A DNA stretch of 64,000 nt from Sipunculus nudus (Eukaryota; Annelida; Sipuncula; Golfingiida; Sipunculidae): positions 9,091,676 to 9,155,675 of the forward strand of contig CM049311.1 of assembly GCA_026874595.1 (NCBI GenBank). The letters are read 5' to 3'. The number at the start of each line of letters is the position of its first letter. Position 1 is the stretch's first letter. Position numbers and translations under genes: made by a program. Positions 1 through 23,453 of this stretch are shown in pieces. Under the pieces are notes generated by a model that worked only from the letters and a program-made list of their open reading frames with translations, had not been told where the DNA came from and made no database searches.

Positions 1-1747
1 AGATGTCTCCAAAATCCCCTATCATGCCAAGAATTTGGTCACTAGGACTTAATACCTTTGAGATATTAATGAAAAACTTCATTTTTCAATTAAAAACCCA
101 TTGTTACAATTCAATACTGCCTAATATCAAAACCACTGATCTGACTTTAATCATATATAATATACATGTTTTTCTATACATTCTCTGTGCACATGCCAGA
201 AATTATGTCAGTATTGCGTAATTGTTTTAAGTTATGGGCCCAAGCATAATGCACTTTGTAAAAAATCAAGAAATATATTTACTCCCTTAACAAGGGGCTT
301 GCTGAAGCTAGAGATTTTTTGTCAGGGATGTAACATAATTTAATCAAGATTCAATTGAATACCCAAAATTTGTTCTGAAATTTTAAAATTTTATAAGTTA
401 TAAGTATAAATATAAAATTAGTACCTTAAATTTTGCCCAACTTTGACCATTTCACTTTTGTTTCATGTGAGCTCTGTTTATATAATTTTCATATCATGCA
501 CACATAAGGATTTCAGCTTTTTAGTTTAGAAAGCTGAAAGAAATTGGCCAAAAATTGTAGCTTTTATTAATGTTTTTATGAGACTATGTCAGACCTTGTC
601 TCTCTCCAGCCACTCTTGAGTCACCTGTATGTTGACCTTGTTGATCTTTCAGCAAATTATGCACGCTTGAGGCGAGGCATATACTTGGGCAGCCAGGCAG
701 CTTATGGCCAGCCACAGTTGATCCAGGTGTCCAACCCAACTCATCTAGTAGTTTTAACCAACAACATAACAATAAACAATAAATTAATCAATTTTTATTG
801 GTTTTTAATAACAAATTAAAGAAAAATAGAAAAGGAATTTATTAGTTTATAATAGGGAATTAACTTGCAGTTACTGATGATATAAAAATCTTGTATCGAT
901 GGATAGAATGTCATGTATTCCAAATAACACCATGCAGTCACCTATGGCATTTTTCAGTTCAATTTTAATAATAAAAAAGTAAATCATATTATTCATTACT
1001 AATCATTAGGGATCATATGAAGGAAATTAATGATAGACAAAGATGCAGTTGATAATATTACCGTAATCTAGATTCCTACTGTGTCTAGTGTGTACATTGA
1101 TGTGAATTTAGTCCTAAATGAATGTATCATATTTATTAATTTATTTAATATAAATAAAAGCCATAAAACCAGGTACTTATGATCATTATTTAAATGTGTG
1201 ATTTGTACATTCTGTATTCTCAACACCATTGTTTGGTGAAAACTGAATAAATACCAGACATGGTAGGAATACATTGCCATTGTATTTAAATACAAATATG
1301 AATATGTATACCATTATAAAATTTCTTGCATAAAGAATGGGAATTCAGGTAAAAATGAAAGTATATGAATACCAGTGCATATACTTTCCAAATGTATTCA
1401 TGAATGCATTCATGAATATATTCTTCAATATTATTTTAATAATCATTTCAGTTATATTTCATTTTAAAAATCATATGATTCTCTTATTATTTTTAATAAA
1501 AATTATATCTGGGACAATATTTGTAATTTTTTTTAATAAATAGTTAAACTCTTATATTATATGTTCTGCTTATAAGTTATAAGGCCAAGTCAAAATCTGT
1601 GTGACAATAGTACTCCATTTGTTAATAAAATAAATGAAATCAATTCTCTTCTCTGTCTCCAAAGGTACCAGCATGTGCCTCATTTCTAAATCATATTTTT
1701 TTATCATATATAACAGCTGAGCGCCGTGACCCATAGGTCCCTTGTTT
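1..1747 (+). repeat. Repeat R, copy 1 (left end outside window)
   Basis: Opens inside the element with agatgtctccaaaatcccc, aligned with 24162 and 17262/17925 in the other copies, and ends CAGCTGAGCGCCGTGACCCA then TAGGTCCCTTGTTT. No coding region recognised; short open frames here are chance. Confidence 0.75.
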
Positions 1748-2438
1748 GTATATAACCCTGCAAACTATGTCCAAGTTTGAATATAGCGGTGTAGTAATTT
1801 ACATTCATTAAATATCATAATTTGTTTGTAAACATAACATTAGTTATAAAATGATGAAAGATTAACATGGACTGATACAGAATTTTAGAATTGAGGTGCA
1901 GGGGGGCGCAGAGAGAGGAGGGGGCGAGGCTGGGGGCTTCCCTCTCAAATAGTGAAGAAACACGGAAATGGCTCAAACCGGGGTAGTATAAAATGTAAAT
2001 GCGATATCTTGGTCTGTTATCGGTATTAAGGGGTTATTGTTCCGTCGTAAATATAGGTCGAAAAGGGGAAGGAATCCATACCCGATTAAATACTACAATA
2101 TAAAAATTGACAAAATATAAGGAAATCTTGCCGTTTAATTGTTAGCCGGCTCTGTGTGGACCTACACTAACAATTTTGTTTATAGCCCGTTATGAATGGA
2201 GTCATATTCATACACCTTGTTAATTTATATACACAACGAACAATTGCTCTTTCATCTGTTTCACCCGGATGATGAACCTCGGATGTCCCTGCGGTTGTGC
2301 ACTCTATAATTGGCTGTTATAAATAGGGGCAGCAATGTCATAGAGGGAACGTTGCACAAACAACAGCGGCAGGACAGAAAACGCAGGTAGGGATTAAACT
2401 TTCATACATATCGCATAGAACACATTTGTTTACAAAAC

Positions 2439-2491
<53 letters not shown>

Positions 2492-3510
2492 TGTGTGTGT
2501 AAGTGGTAGAAATTGATTACAATATCATATTCGACGTTTGAAAGATACAAAAAACGACCGATCATCGATTATTAATCGATAATTTCATGTACCTTCTATG
2601 TTACCCAGAAACCTGCTTTATATAATTATACCTAAGATAGTGATCGAACATATTCAGTATAACTTGTACTTGAAAAGTCAAGGCAACGGCCACGTTGTTG
2701 ACACATTCGTTGCACAAGGTTGAGTTTTAATGCTTCTCGCTGTTTCGTGCCCCGTCTTTCTTATATCTCTGATAGAATTAAAATATTTTATCTGGATAAT
2801 ATGACTCCTTTGATATGCATACATAATCGTTTGTGATCGATTATGCTAAGTAACTCTTCTTCATAAATATCAAGGGATTCGCCGCTGGATATAATATATA
2901 TTTTAAAACCAAGTATCATGCGCAGTGATTTCAGTGGGTCCTTTAACAGTACGTTTAGGCAGGGTGCTGTCATGGATATAAATGTCTTATTTATGGAGCT
3001 TTTGTAAGAAGGCGGGGCGTCCATTAATAAGTCAATATAGCAAGTACCCCCGTCCCGGTTTATTTTATGACCACTGAGCTTGAAGATGTACCAATATGTT
3101 GCATTGTTAAGGGACAGTAGGAGGCCGTGTCCTTCCTTTTCCTACTCCAATGCACGCAACAATTCGTGTCATGACAAGATACAGTTATAAACATATATAT
3201 TATATTTTAAACATATATTTCATATTATATATATAATTTAAATACTTCCTTCAGTTGTTTTACATATATAACCAAATTAATTCCTGTATATTTACAATAT
3301 GCAATTATTTAAATATTTGTAGGCTCACTTAAATATAAGGGTCATAATTGCGCCTTGTGTTCTTCAGTTTTTGTTGTTCTAAATAAAAAAATTATTTTAT
3401 TAGTTAACAAAACATAATTTGCATTTATAATCTTTTTAATCTATAAGTTTCATGTCTGATACACTAGGCCTATATGCAAAGACATGGCTACTATGTCTTT
3501 CTGTCATGGT
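1748..3510. other. No gene seen
   Basis: Holds the GA microsatellite and, at about 2552-2760, a diverged match to gene A intron 1 (6385-6600). A 78-aa minus frame at 3024-2788 has no recognisable family. Confidence 0.6.
2441..2500. repeat. (GA)n(GT)n microsatellite
   Basis: About 24 GA units followed by five GT units. Confidence 0.97.
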
Positions 3511-4776
3511 TGAATTATAACTATAACTATAACTATATTTATTTCGTATAGCGCCATTTTTACACGTATGTTTCAAATGCGCTTTACAACTAAAACATCA
3601 TACTTAAAAATAGAACCACATATTTACTAAATTATCAATGACAATAAAAAGTTAAAATAGTTATATCGATAAAAATATAAAAATATTTAGGTATAGTATT
3701 TTCTAAAAAGGTAAGTTTTAACGTCCTTCTTAAATTGATCAATACGTGATACTGCTTTCAGTTCTTCTGGAATGCTATTCCATAGCTCTGGACCACAAAC
3801 ACTGAAAGATCGCGAAGCAAAAGTTTTCCGTTTTGTAGGGGGTACTACGAGCCTTCTTACACCCCTGTCAGATCTAAGCCCTAATCTGCCTGGTTTCTGT
3901 ACCTCTATCAATTTCTTAAGGTAATCTGGTGCAGTTCCTTCTAAGCATTTGAAGACAACGGTCAAGACTTATAGGTAACCAGTGTAATGCCTTACGAGCT
4001 TCCGTTGCACTTTCGTATTTTTTCTTGTTTAATACTAATTTTGCTGCAATGTTTTGCACACGTTGTAGCTTTTAAATTGATCTTTCTGGTAGACAAAATA
4101 AAATTCCATTGCAATAGTCAAGGTGAGACATGACTAGTCCACGAACTAATGTGTGGGTTGCTTCCATCGTGAGTATGGATCTGATCTGCTTAATTCTATG
4201 AATATTATGCATTGCAGTTCTACATTTCAATGAAATGTGATGTTTGAAATTTAGCTGCTTGGCCAGCCAAGCTCCCAAGTATTTAATATTATCTGAAAGT
4301 TCGACGTGTTCTCCGTTTACATTTAACTGAGATGATGTGCATTTTGATAACTGTCCATTGTTACCAAACATAATGAATTCTGTCTTGGAATTATTCATTT
4401 TCAGTCTGTTTGAGTCCATCCACGTTTTAATGTCTTTCGCACAAGTTTCCAGTTTTCGGATGGTGGCGTTCTCTGCTTGACGATTGTTAGCACTGAATGA
4501 ACACTTAATTGCATGGTCATCTGCATATCCATGAAGTTGGATGTCTCCTGGAATAACTTCCTGTATTGTACTGGCATACGCCAGATAAAGGATTGGCCCT
4601 GCACAGCTTCCTTGAGGAACCGAAAAAGTTAGGTCCATATTCCTTGAAAACTTCTCACCTATTTTCACTTTACATGATTTGGGTCTTATGTAACTGTCAA
4701 ACCATTCCAGAACTTTTCCATTTATACCGAATTTATTGTATAGCACATTATATATGTTGTGCAATTGTAACATCAT
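3511..4776 (-). mobile_element. 5'-truncated L2/CR1-like LINE
   Basis: Minus strand. The 4776-4072 frame is a reverse transcriptase fragment: FGINGKVLEWFDSYI, SVPQGSCAGPILYLAY, the YADD catalytic box, NNSKTEFIMFG and IKYLG. The 3965-3687 frame is the C-terminal end (GPELWNSIPEELK). Between them, residues such as LQRVQNIAAKLVLNKKKYES survive in another frame, so there are at least two frameshifts. The 3' UTR has the GCGCTATA motif and ends in a (TAGTTA)n tail (3537-3513). The endonuclease and ORF1 are gone. It ends about 580 bases before gene A. Confidence 0.85.
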
Positions 4777-5354
4777 AGAGACATAATGTTAAGCATGCTA
4801 AAGGTGTATGATTTTTTAAACACCTTTCTGAATACTTTTAGAAATTGAAACGTGGAAGAAATACGAAGCACGTTTAAAAAAATGGGACAAAAAGGCCTTT
4901 CAAACTTTTTATCAGTTTCAAGCTGAAACGGATAACCGTTTATTTTAAAAAAGAAAACAGGATTCAAGTCCATAAGACACGTGTTTCAGGTTAAGACATG
5001 TTAATACTAAAACATGAATTCACTTTAAACATGTTGCAAAACATGTTTACATTATCCATCCCTGAAATATGTTTCACACTGAAACATGAAAGCATAGATT
5101 TGAAACACGCTCTGTTTTTTTTTTGACGTGTTAAAGAATATGGAACAAAAAGGCGTTTTAATTTGAACCATGAAACGTGTTTCCAGCTTTTAGAGTGACC
5201 CATTTATAATAATATGCTGTGATTCCTGTTTGAAAGTTTTAAGAATTTGCCTTAATGACATAACTTTCAAAACCGAAGGAAACCAAACACTTGTGCATTG
5301 TCAAAAGTCGACGAGCACGAGGTATATTGCACTGTAATGCTTATTTTTTTCAGG
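4777..5354 (+). promoter_or_regulatory. Upstream region of gene A
   Basis: Between the LINE and the ATG. Rich in AAACATG and its complement; 5027-5036 and 5039-5048 are near-palindromic AAACATGTT[G/T] decamers two bases apart. No TATA box can be assigned. Role inferred from position only. Confidence 0.3.
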
Positions 5355-16426
<11,072 letters not shown>

Positions 16427-16748
16427 AAATAAACAGCACTCAGCACTGGATGTATCGCATATAAATTTCTTTCCTAATATTAAAATTTTACGAAGGTCTA
16501 TATTATTTACAATCAATGTTTTAATCACATTCGTTGTTCAGCTAGGATTATGCACTTGCTATTATAAAATTCTTTAAGAAATTTACACTTCTTTTTATTG
16601 TCAGTGCGTATTCTTTGAAGTTCCCTGCGAATCACTGATTTAGTTTAATATTACTTTTATTTGGTAAAGACTTGAATATGAATTTTAAATATGTTAGTTT
16701 TATTATTCTTTTTGCATGATATATGGAGAAACAGACGGTGTGGATCTA

Positions 16749-16782
16749 AATAAAGCCGTGTATAAGTTCAATACATAATAAA
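16749..16782 (+). promoter_or_regulatory. Candidate poly(A) signals of gene A
   Basis: Two AATAAA hexamers at 16749-16754 and 16777-16782, about 320-350 bases past the stop. The second (AATAATAAAGATGAG) also survives in psi-C at 46272. A third AATAAA at 16428 sits almost on the stop codon and is less likely to be used. Confidence 0.5.
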
Positions 16783-17079
16783 GATGAGAATAATATACAA
16801 ATTATCAGGTATCGACTGGTGTTTTATTTTTATTATACTTACACACAACTTAACTTTATAATATAAATTCAACATGAAATAATTTGAATTACTTCGTTAA
16901 AACGTAAGTTATCACCGAGATATTAGTTAAAATTATTCTTGAAATTCCATGATAAAAACAACCACACAGAACGTGTCCTGATCCCCGTTCGTATGCTTAA
17001 ACTCGCGCCACACATAGTTCACAAGTGGCAACAGTACCTATAAGACTGCTCCTGTTTTAATACGTATATCTCTGATAAT

Positions 17080-20000
17080 TAGCTCAGCTGACTATAAGTC
17101 ATCTGAGCTATAGTCATGGTCCATTGTCCGTCGTCCGTCCGTCTGTCTGTCCGTCCGTCCGTCCGTCCGTCCGTCTGTCTGTCTGTCCGTCCGTCCGTCC
17201 GTCCGTAAGACTGGCACGTTTCGACACCGTTGGACCTACGAATCTGAATTTCGGCATACAGTTAGATGTCCCCATAATCTCCTACCATGCCAAAAATTGG
17301 GTCAATAGGATAATTAAGATATTGAGATATTAAGGAAAAACCTCAATTTTTTATTTGAAATCTAAATCTATTTTCACACTTCAGGACTGCCTAATATCAT
17401 AACCACTCATCTGGTTTTCTTCATATTTACCATAAATATTCCTCTATATAGTTCCTATGTACATGCCAGATATTAAGTCAGTATTAACATAATGGACTTT
17501 GTTAAAAAAATCAGGAAGATATTTGGTCACTTAGGACCAAAAGTGTTAAAGGTAGGGACTTTTTTCCAGTAATACAACTTTAATTAATCAAAATTTAATT
17601 GTACACCAAAAAAATTGGATCAAAATTTGTTAATTTTTTTTAAATATTGGCAAAAATATAATATGGTACCTTAAATTTTGCCCAACTTTGGCCATGGCAC
17701 GTTTTTTTCCTGTAAGTACTGTGGATTTAATTTTCACACCATGTATACATAAGGATTTAATCTGTTAAAATCTGAAATTTGAAAATAAAAGCTGCAAAAT
17801 TAGGCTAGTTATTGAATTTTTTTGGAGGCTCTTGTTGTATTCCCTTACATTGTCAAGCAGTCCACTTTGATGACTGTAGGTCATTCAGTGCACATCTCTA
17901 TGCTCCCCAGGCTGTTGACATAATTTTAGATGTCCCCAAAATCTCCTACCATACCGAAAATTGGGTCATTAGGACTTTGTTCCTTCGAGATATTAAGGAA
18001 AAAACTCCGTTTTCCATAAAAAAAGCCATTGTTACACTTCAAGGCTGCCTAATATCAAAACCACTGATCTGTTTTTGATCGTATTTAGTATTCACATTCT
18101 TTTATACATTTTCTATGAACATACCAAAAATTAGGTCAGTATTGGGTATTATTTTGAAGTTATGGGCCAAAACATAATGCAGTTTTTAAAAAAAATCAGG
18201 TATTTATTTACTCACCTAACATGAGAATTGCTGAACCTAGAGACTTTTTTTCAGGAATATAAATTTATTTAATCAAGATTCAATTGTTTACCCAAAATTA
18301 GATCTGAATTTTGCAAATTTTTCAAGTTATTAGCATAAATAAAAAATCAATACCTTAAATTTTGTCCAACTTTGGCACTGTTGATTTAATTTTCCCAGCA
18401 TATATGCATAAGGATTTAATCTTTTAAAATCTGAACTTTCAAAAGAAATTGATTGGAATGAATAGCTTTTATTCATGTTTTCATACACCATGTCAAGTGT
18501 TGTTTACATCTAGCCCACCTAGTAGTACAGCCTTCACTTGCATTATGTAACCCACCCCAGGCAGCTTGCCTTGGCCCAGCTTTGCCACTACTAGCAGGCT
18601 TCCCCTCTGCCCTGCACTCATCCCCCCCCCCCAGCTGGTGCATAAACTAGATGAATGTTATAATTTTTCTGTATTTTATTTTATTCTTGGACATGCTACA
18701 TTTTAGATTTTGTATTGAACCACCAGGGTTACAATGATTAAAGTGTACATTTAATTGTGTCCACAAAGTGGTGTATTGCTGTGAAAGTGTGGATGTTCAT
18801 GAGAAAATTAATTCCTTACTTCAGAAGAGTAAAAACTTCACCAGGTGTGAAATTGACTATTAATTCCAGTAATTAATTAAAACTGGGATAGTAATTAGCA
18901 CAATGATATTGTTTGTCCCTCATTCAACCAACATTGTGTATACTTTATTTGAAAAGATGTTTTATTTTATCAAATTTACTTTTATTTTATTTTGGTGAAT
19001 AAAATTAAGCATGTCCTGAAAACTCCAATGTGCAAAACTTTTTAATAGTGATTCAAGGAATATTCTTGTAGATGCCATGTTGTGGCATTATTTTCTTTTA
19101 AAATCAGTTTAAACATTTATGATTTAAAAATAATAAAATATATGTGTATGCATAATATGACCCAATGTTTTTTACTCTGTATATATAATGATTGCAACTT
19201 TTGCAACAATTCTAATATTTTAACTTATATTTTTAGGTTTTTTAAATAAAAATTTATAAACCTATAAATAAAAAAATGATTCAGATAAAAACTTCTTAAT
19301 GGATAAAGTGGATCTGCTTAAAAAAATAGGATTAAATATAAATTTAAATGCCTTATTCTCTTGAAAGTGAAATAAAGGTATTAGTCCATTCTGTCCACTT
19401 GCCTGTCCATCTGTAAATTTTCGTATGCAACACAGTATCTCAAAATCTTTACTGTTTTTCTTCATGACAGTCTTGTCAGAGTATTAATTTGCAATCATAT
19501 ATTTAGAACTTTACTATAACCAAGTAGGAGGGCCCCTTTCCTCTTAGCTTTTCATATTCTTATATAAATGAAAAACATTACAATAGAATATTTCTACATC
19601 CACCTTTGTGGTGCCCTCATTTTTCCCTTCTCCGAACCCCATCTGAAAGTCAGCCTCAGTAAGCAAGAACAAGATGAATCAGATATATTCATACTTTAAT
19701 ATTTTGTATAACTATTCGTCCATAGGTACCTATGTACATGCCAGAAATTATTTCAATATTGTGTAATATGTAGACATAGTGGGCATCACAATAATGTACC
19801 TTGTCAAGACTAAAGAGATATTGTATCATACAGTCACATATTCATAAATCACTTCATCGGCATAGTTAATCATATCATCATATCTGTCAAATTGAACGCT
19901 TGCAGACTACCATACACTTTAGATCCTTCAACAAATAGCCTTATCATCATTCTACTACTGCTTATTACTGCTGTCATTGCATTCATATTTGCTCAAATAT

Positions 20001-20241
20001 ATCACAATTTTCAACCCCTCCTAAATAAATAAAAAATAAACCACTTCATTTGACTCTATTAATCCATCAGTCAGGTAATTTCATTTATCATTTACTCACA
20101 TATTACATTACATTCCTTTATAATAGCCCAACATTTAAATGATATTCATAAGCTTTATCAACTCGATATAGTATCACAGTGGAGAAAAATTTATAGTCCA
20201 ATCACGATCAGCTGAGCGCCGTGACCCATGGGTCCCTTGTT
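17080..20241 (+). mobile_element. Repeat R, copy 2 (full-length, internally duplicated)
   Basis: Starts TAGCTCAGCTGACTATAAG, has a (CCGT)n tract at about 17140-17206, and ends with the GTGACCCATGGGTCCCTTGTTT tail. A block of about 660 bp is present twice inside (from 17262 and from 17925). Subterminal AGCTCAGCTGA and TCAGCTGAGC are inverted repeats. The psi-C flank at about 46370-46410 lacks the element, so it is an insertion. No transposase seen; a non-autonomous element of the kind common in bivalve genomes. Confidence 0.75.
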
Positions 20242-23200
20242 TTTCCTTGTTTTATCACTTAATATAATTCTTCACTGTGTTTTCTTACATAAACACCCAA
20301 CAAATAAAGAAGTGAAGTGGAGATAGTAGGTCCGTGTGCCGGGATGGTTGTGATGGGGAACTTGTGAATTCTGTCAAACCTAATAGCGTGAGATAATGTA
20401 CTCATTATTGCAAATATTTTTAACCTTTAATGAAAAAAGGTACAGGTTTGCCCCTCCAGATCAACAATGCTAGGCTGTTTTTGTCCAAAACAATACAAAG
20501 TGACTGGATATTGACTGGATGGGGCTTTCAGAGAAATGCAGGTAACATCTCCACATTAGCAAATTAATGAAACGTGTTAATGAATGGGCAAACCTTATAC
20601 CAGAGACATCACCATGATGTGATATGCTGATAGTGAATATATTTTACTTTCATTCGCTGTCACTGTCACGCTATGACAGTGCAGCATACATGAATACATT
20701 GCAACAGGTCTTAATACAATAGGCATCATTTTGTGGGAGCATATCAAACCAGAGAACATATTTTCTTTATTCCAATGCATAATTAAAAAAAGGTTTGATT
20801 TGACAGTCTAACGATAACGTATTATTTAAAATATAAATACGATTATCGATACATGTATTTAATTCCGTTAATGGCTGCTGCAGTCAATGAGATTGACTCA
20901 CGATTCAAAATATTCACATATATAACATAATATTCAACAGGAAGTTTCATGTTTCTTTCAGGGCTGGGTTACGAAAGTTATTTTGCGTCGAGTACCCCTA
21001 CCTATTGATAATGGAATTATTAGCTGAAATAACTGCACACGAAGTAACTTTACCATTTCACTACTTTTATTTTGTTTCGATTTGTATTTTCTGAATCCCG
21101 TCATAAAATGAGATAGGTATAACATAATTTGCCCTTAGTTAATGCGCGAGAAGAACATGTGGGTTGTGATAAAATAACCCATGTCGAAGGTTAACTTGCC
21201 ACCCGTGTTTATTAACTAGGGTAACAGGGAAGGTCTGCTTTAGCGGTGAATGTAGGGTTTGACATTGCATGATATGATCTCGGGGAAGCTCCGAGGTAAA
21301 AGTGATGAATTCACATTATATCGTCAAAACCTCTGCTCTAATTCCTGTACTTCTGTTCTCTTTCAATCAGTTACCAGGGCCAAAAGGACATGTAAATTAT
21401 GTCATATTGACACCGTCAGTCCAATCAACCATGGAACTGTCCTTCAAACAGGAGACAAAGACATGACCAAACTGGGCAGATCCGACTCTGGAGGACGCCT
21501 GGTGCTCCTTGCTGCCTGTAACCTAAACGGTACCTACGGTAAGGCAATGGGTGGTTTTCAAACCTTGCCGATGTCGGACGGAGGTTTAATTTTCACCTAA
21601 ACTGTTACCTTAACGGTACCAACTCTACTTAACATGTTGGATTCAGTGCCTTCTTGTGCCTCTTATATTGGACAGGAGAGAGGTAATGCTCAGTTGGCTG
21701 TTAATTAAACAACAGTATATCAACAGCTCCTAGCTGCCTGTAACCTAAACGGTATCAACGGTAAGGTAATGGGATGTTTTCAAACCTTACTGATGTCGGA
21801 CGGAGGTTTAATTGTAACCTTAACTGTCACCTTAACAGTACCAACTCTACTAAACATGTTGGATTCAGTGCCTCTTATATTGGACAGGAGAGAGGTAATG
21901 CTCAGTCGGCTGTTAATTAAACAACAGTATATCAACAAGTCTCACGATAATGTTATAACACTTATTATCCGGATCATTCTGTCTGTGTCATTTTTCTTTA
22001 ACTAGCACCAATTACAATGTCCCAGTTGGATGAAGAATTTATATTTCGATGCACATAAATACATCCTTCGTGAAGACAACAAAGTGTAAATCTTACATTT
22101 AGAATTACAAGTTCATTTGTTTTATGAAGAACCATATATTTAGGACCTTTTTTAAATTCGTCTGCGATGGACCACGAGGGTTCCAAGCAAAACCTTCAAT
22201 ACCTTTCATAAAACCTTCCATTTATAGTTCCATTTAGACCTTCCAAACATTGTCTCCGGGAGAACCCCACGTTGGTAAGTGTGCTTAACCATATATACGC
22301 GGATGGCCCATGTCTCCAAAACGTCCCTTTATCTTAAAACTATACAAAGGATTTGATTTATTTATATTAACCAAATACGATAGTGTTGTCCTCATATGAA
22401 TGAGTAATGCTTTCCATTGCCGCTTCTCAGGTCAATTAAAAGACTGTATATGATATGTAAAGAATAACTAAATGGTAAGTTGGTTATTTAAAGCATTATA
22501 TATTTTATATATAAAAATATTTCATCTTCATTGAAAGGCTTTCACACAGGGTATGAGCATGATAGATAGGCCATTATCAGAAGTTCACATTAGAACCTCA
22601 GCTTGCAAGGAAATACTTGAATGCCTTAGGTTACAAAGATGTGGGAATTTACAAATTCATAGAATTTCGTCATCACAGCGTTAATTTCTGCAGAACGGAC
22701 TGTAACTGATTGTCAGTGTTATTGAATGGATTCGATGTTATCTGTATATCAAACTTAAGTAACGAGACATCAGATACTTAAGCGATTGGTCGATATTACT
22801 AGGTCTCTTGATCTCGGTGTCTCCAAAACCGTCTTCACTCAGCTTGAATTATGTCAATATTCAAACGTTCTCGGATGGAATTAACTTTTTTCAACTGCAA
22901 ACTAATACACCTCAACCTGCTAAACATTATTTGGAATTAAACAAAAATATTCAGAGAAGGTGATCTGAGGTGATGGGCAATCATTTAAGGATGTGGTTAT
23001 GCAGAATTCCGTGTAAAACTTGTATTAACAACACAAAAAAGATAAAAAGAAAGAATTTTGAGAAATTTTGAGATAATACGTATCCATGCTGGAGTAGCAT
23101 TGTTCTACCACTTTACCGCGTTGGCGAATCATTCACTTCGTTCTTGTCCACAACAGGACACAAATTGTTGAGACGGGAGAACATTTCTGTAGTGTATAAA

Positions 23201-23285
23201 TGTATTTTTAATAGTTATGCAAAAAAAAAAAAATGAAAGGAATGTTGTCACATTCATTAAAAATTCATTTTATTCATGGTGGTGA
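20242..23285. other. Intergenic between genes A and B
   Basis: 20280-20495 matches the psi-C 3' flank at 46680-46895, so it is the continuation of the gene A downstream DNA after repeat R2. The rest contains only the 220-bp tandem duplication and no coding exon that I can support. Confidence 0.6.
21511..21939 (+). repeat. Tandem duplication of about 220 bp between genes A and B
   Basis: gctgcctgtaacctaaacgg starts at 21511 and 21733; both units run through catgttggattcagtgcc to caacagtatatcaaca. The copies differ by small indels and substitutions. No stable shared reading frame, so probably non-coding. Confidence 0.85.
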
Positions 23286-23453
23286 CTACACGCAGTCACA
23301 GGTTTTCTTAATCCAGCCTAGAAACGGCATCACACTAGCATATATGAAGGGTTTTGGGTCCACGCCACAGGAAGCGGATGTCCAGGAGGTTGCCCCGATG
23401 GTGACGAAGTTACTGCTACCCTGCTGGCACATCATGGGTCCTCCAGAGTCACC
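23286..23453 (-). CDS. Gene B exon 11: protease, catalytic Ser and stop
   Basis: [11 protein letters not shown] with Ser484, [27 protein letters not shown]. 168 nt. Acceptor attttcag. An AATAAA on this strand (23274-23269) lies about 12 bases past the stop; whether it is used is unclear. Confidence 0.93.
   Translation of the reverse strand, partial: GDSGGPMMCQQGSSNFVTIGATSWTSASCGVDPKPFIYASVMPFLGWIKKTCDCV

Noticed and set aside
2788-3024. 78-aa minus-strand frame
   Set aside because: Looks protein-like but has no recognisable motif, no paralog in the window and no splice context that could be supported.
21259-21600. 113-aa frame containing SDSGGRLVLLAACN, considered as a protease fragment
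   Set aside because: The SDSGG is isolated, with no protease context around it, and the following DNA is a tandem duplication with inconsistent frames.
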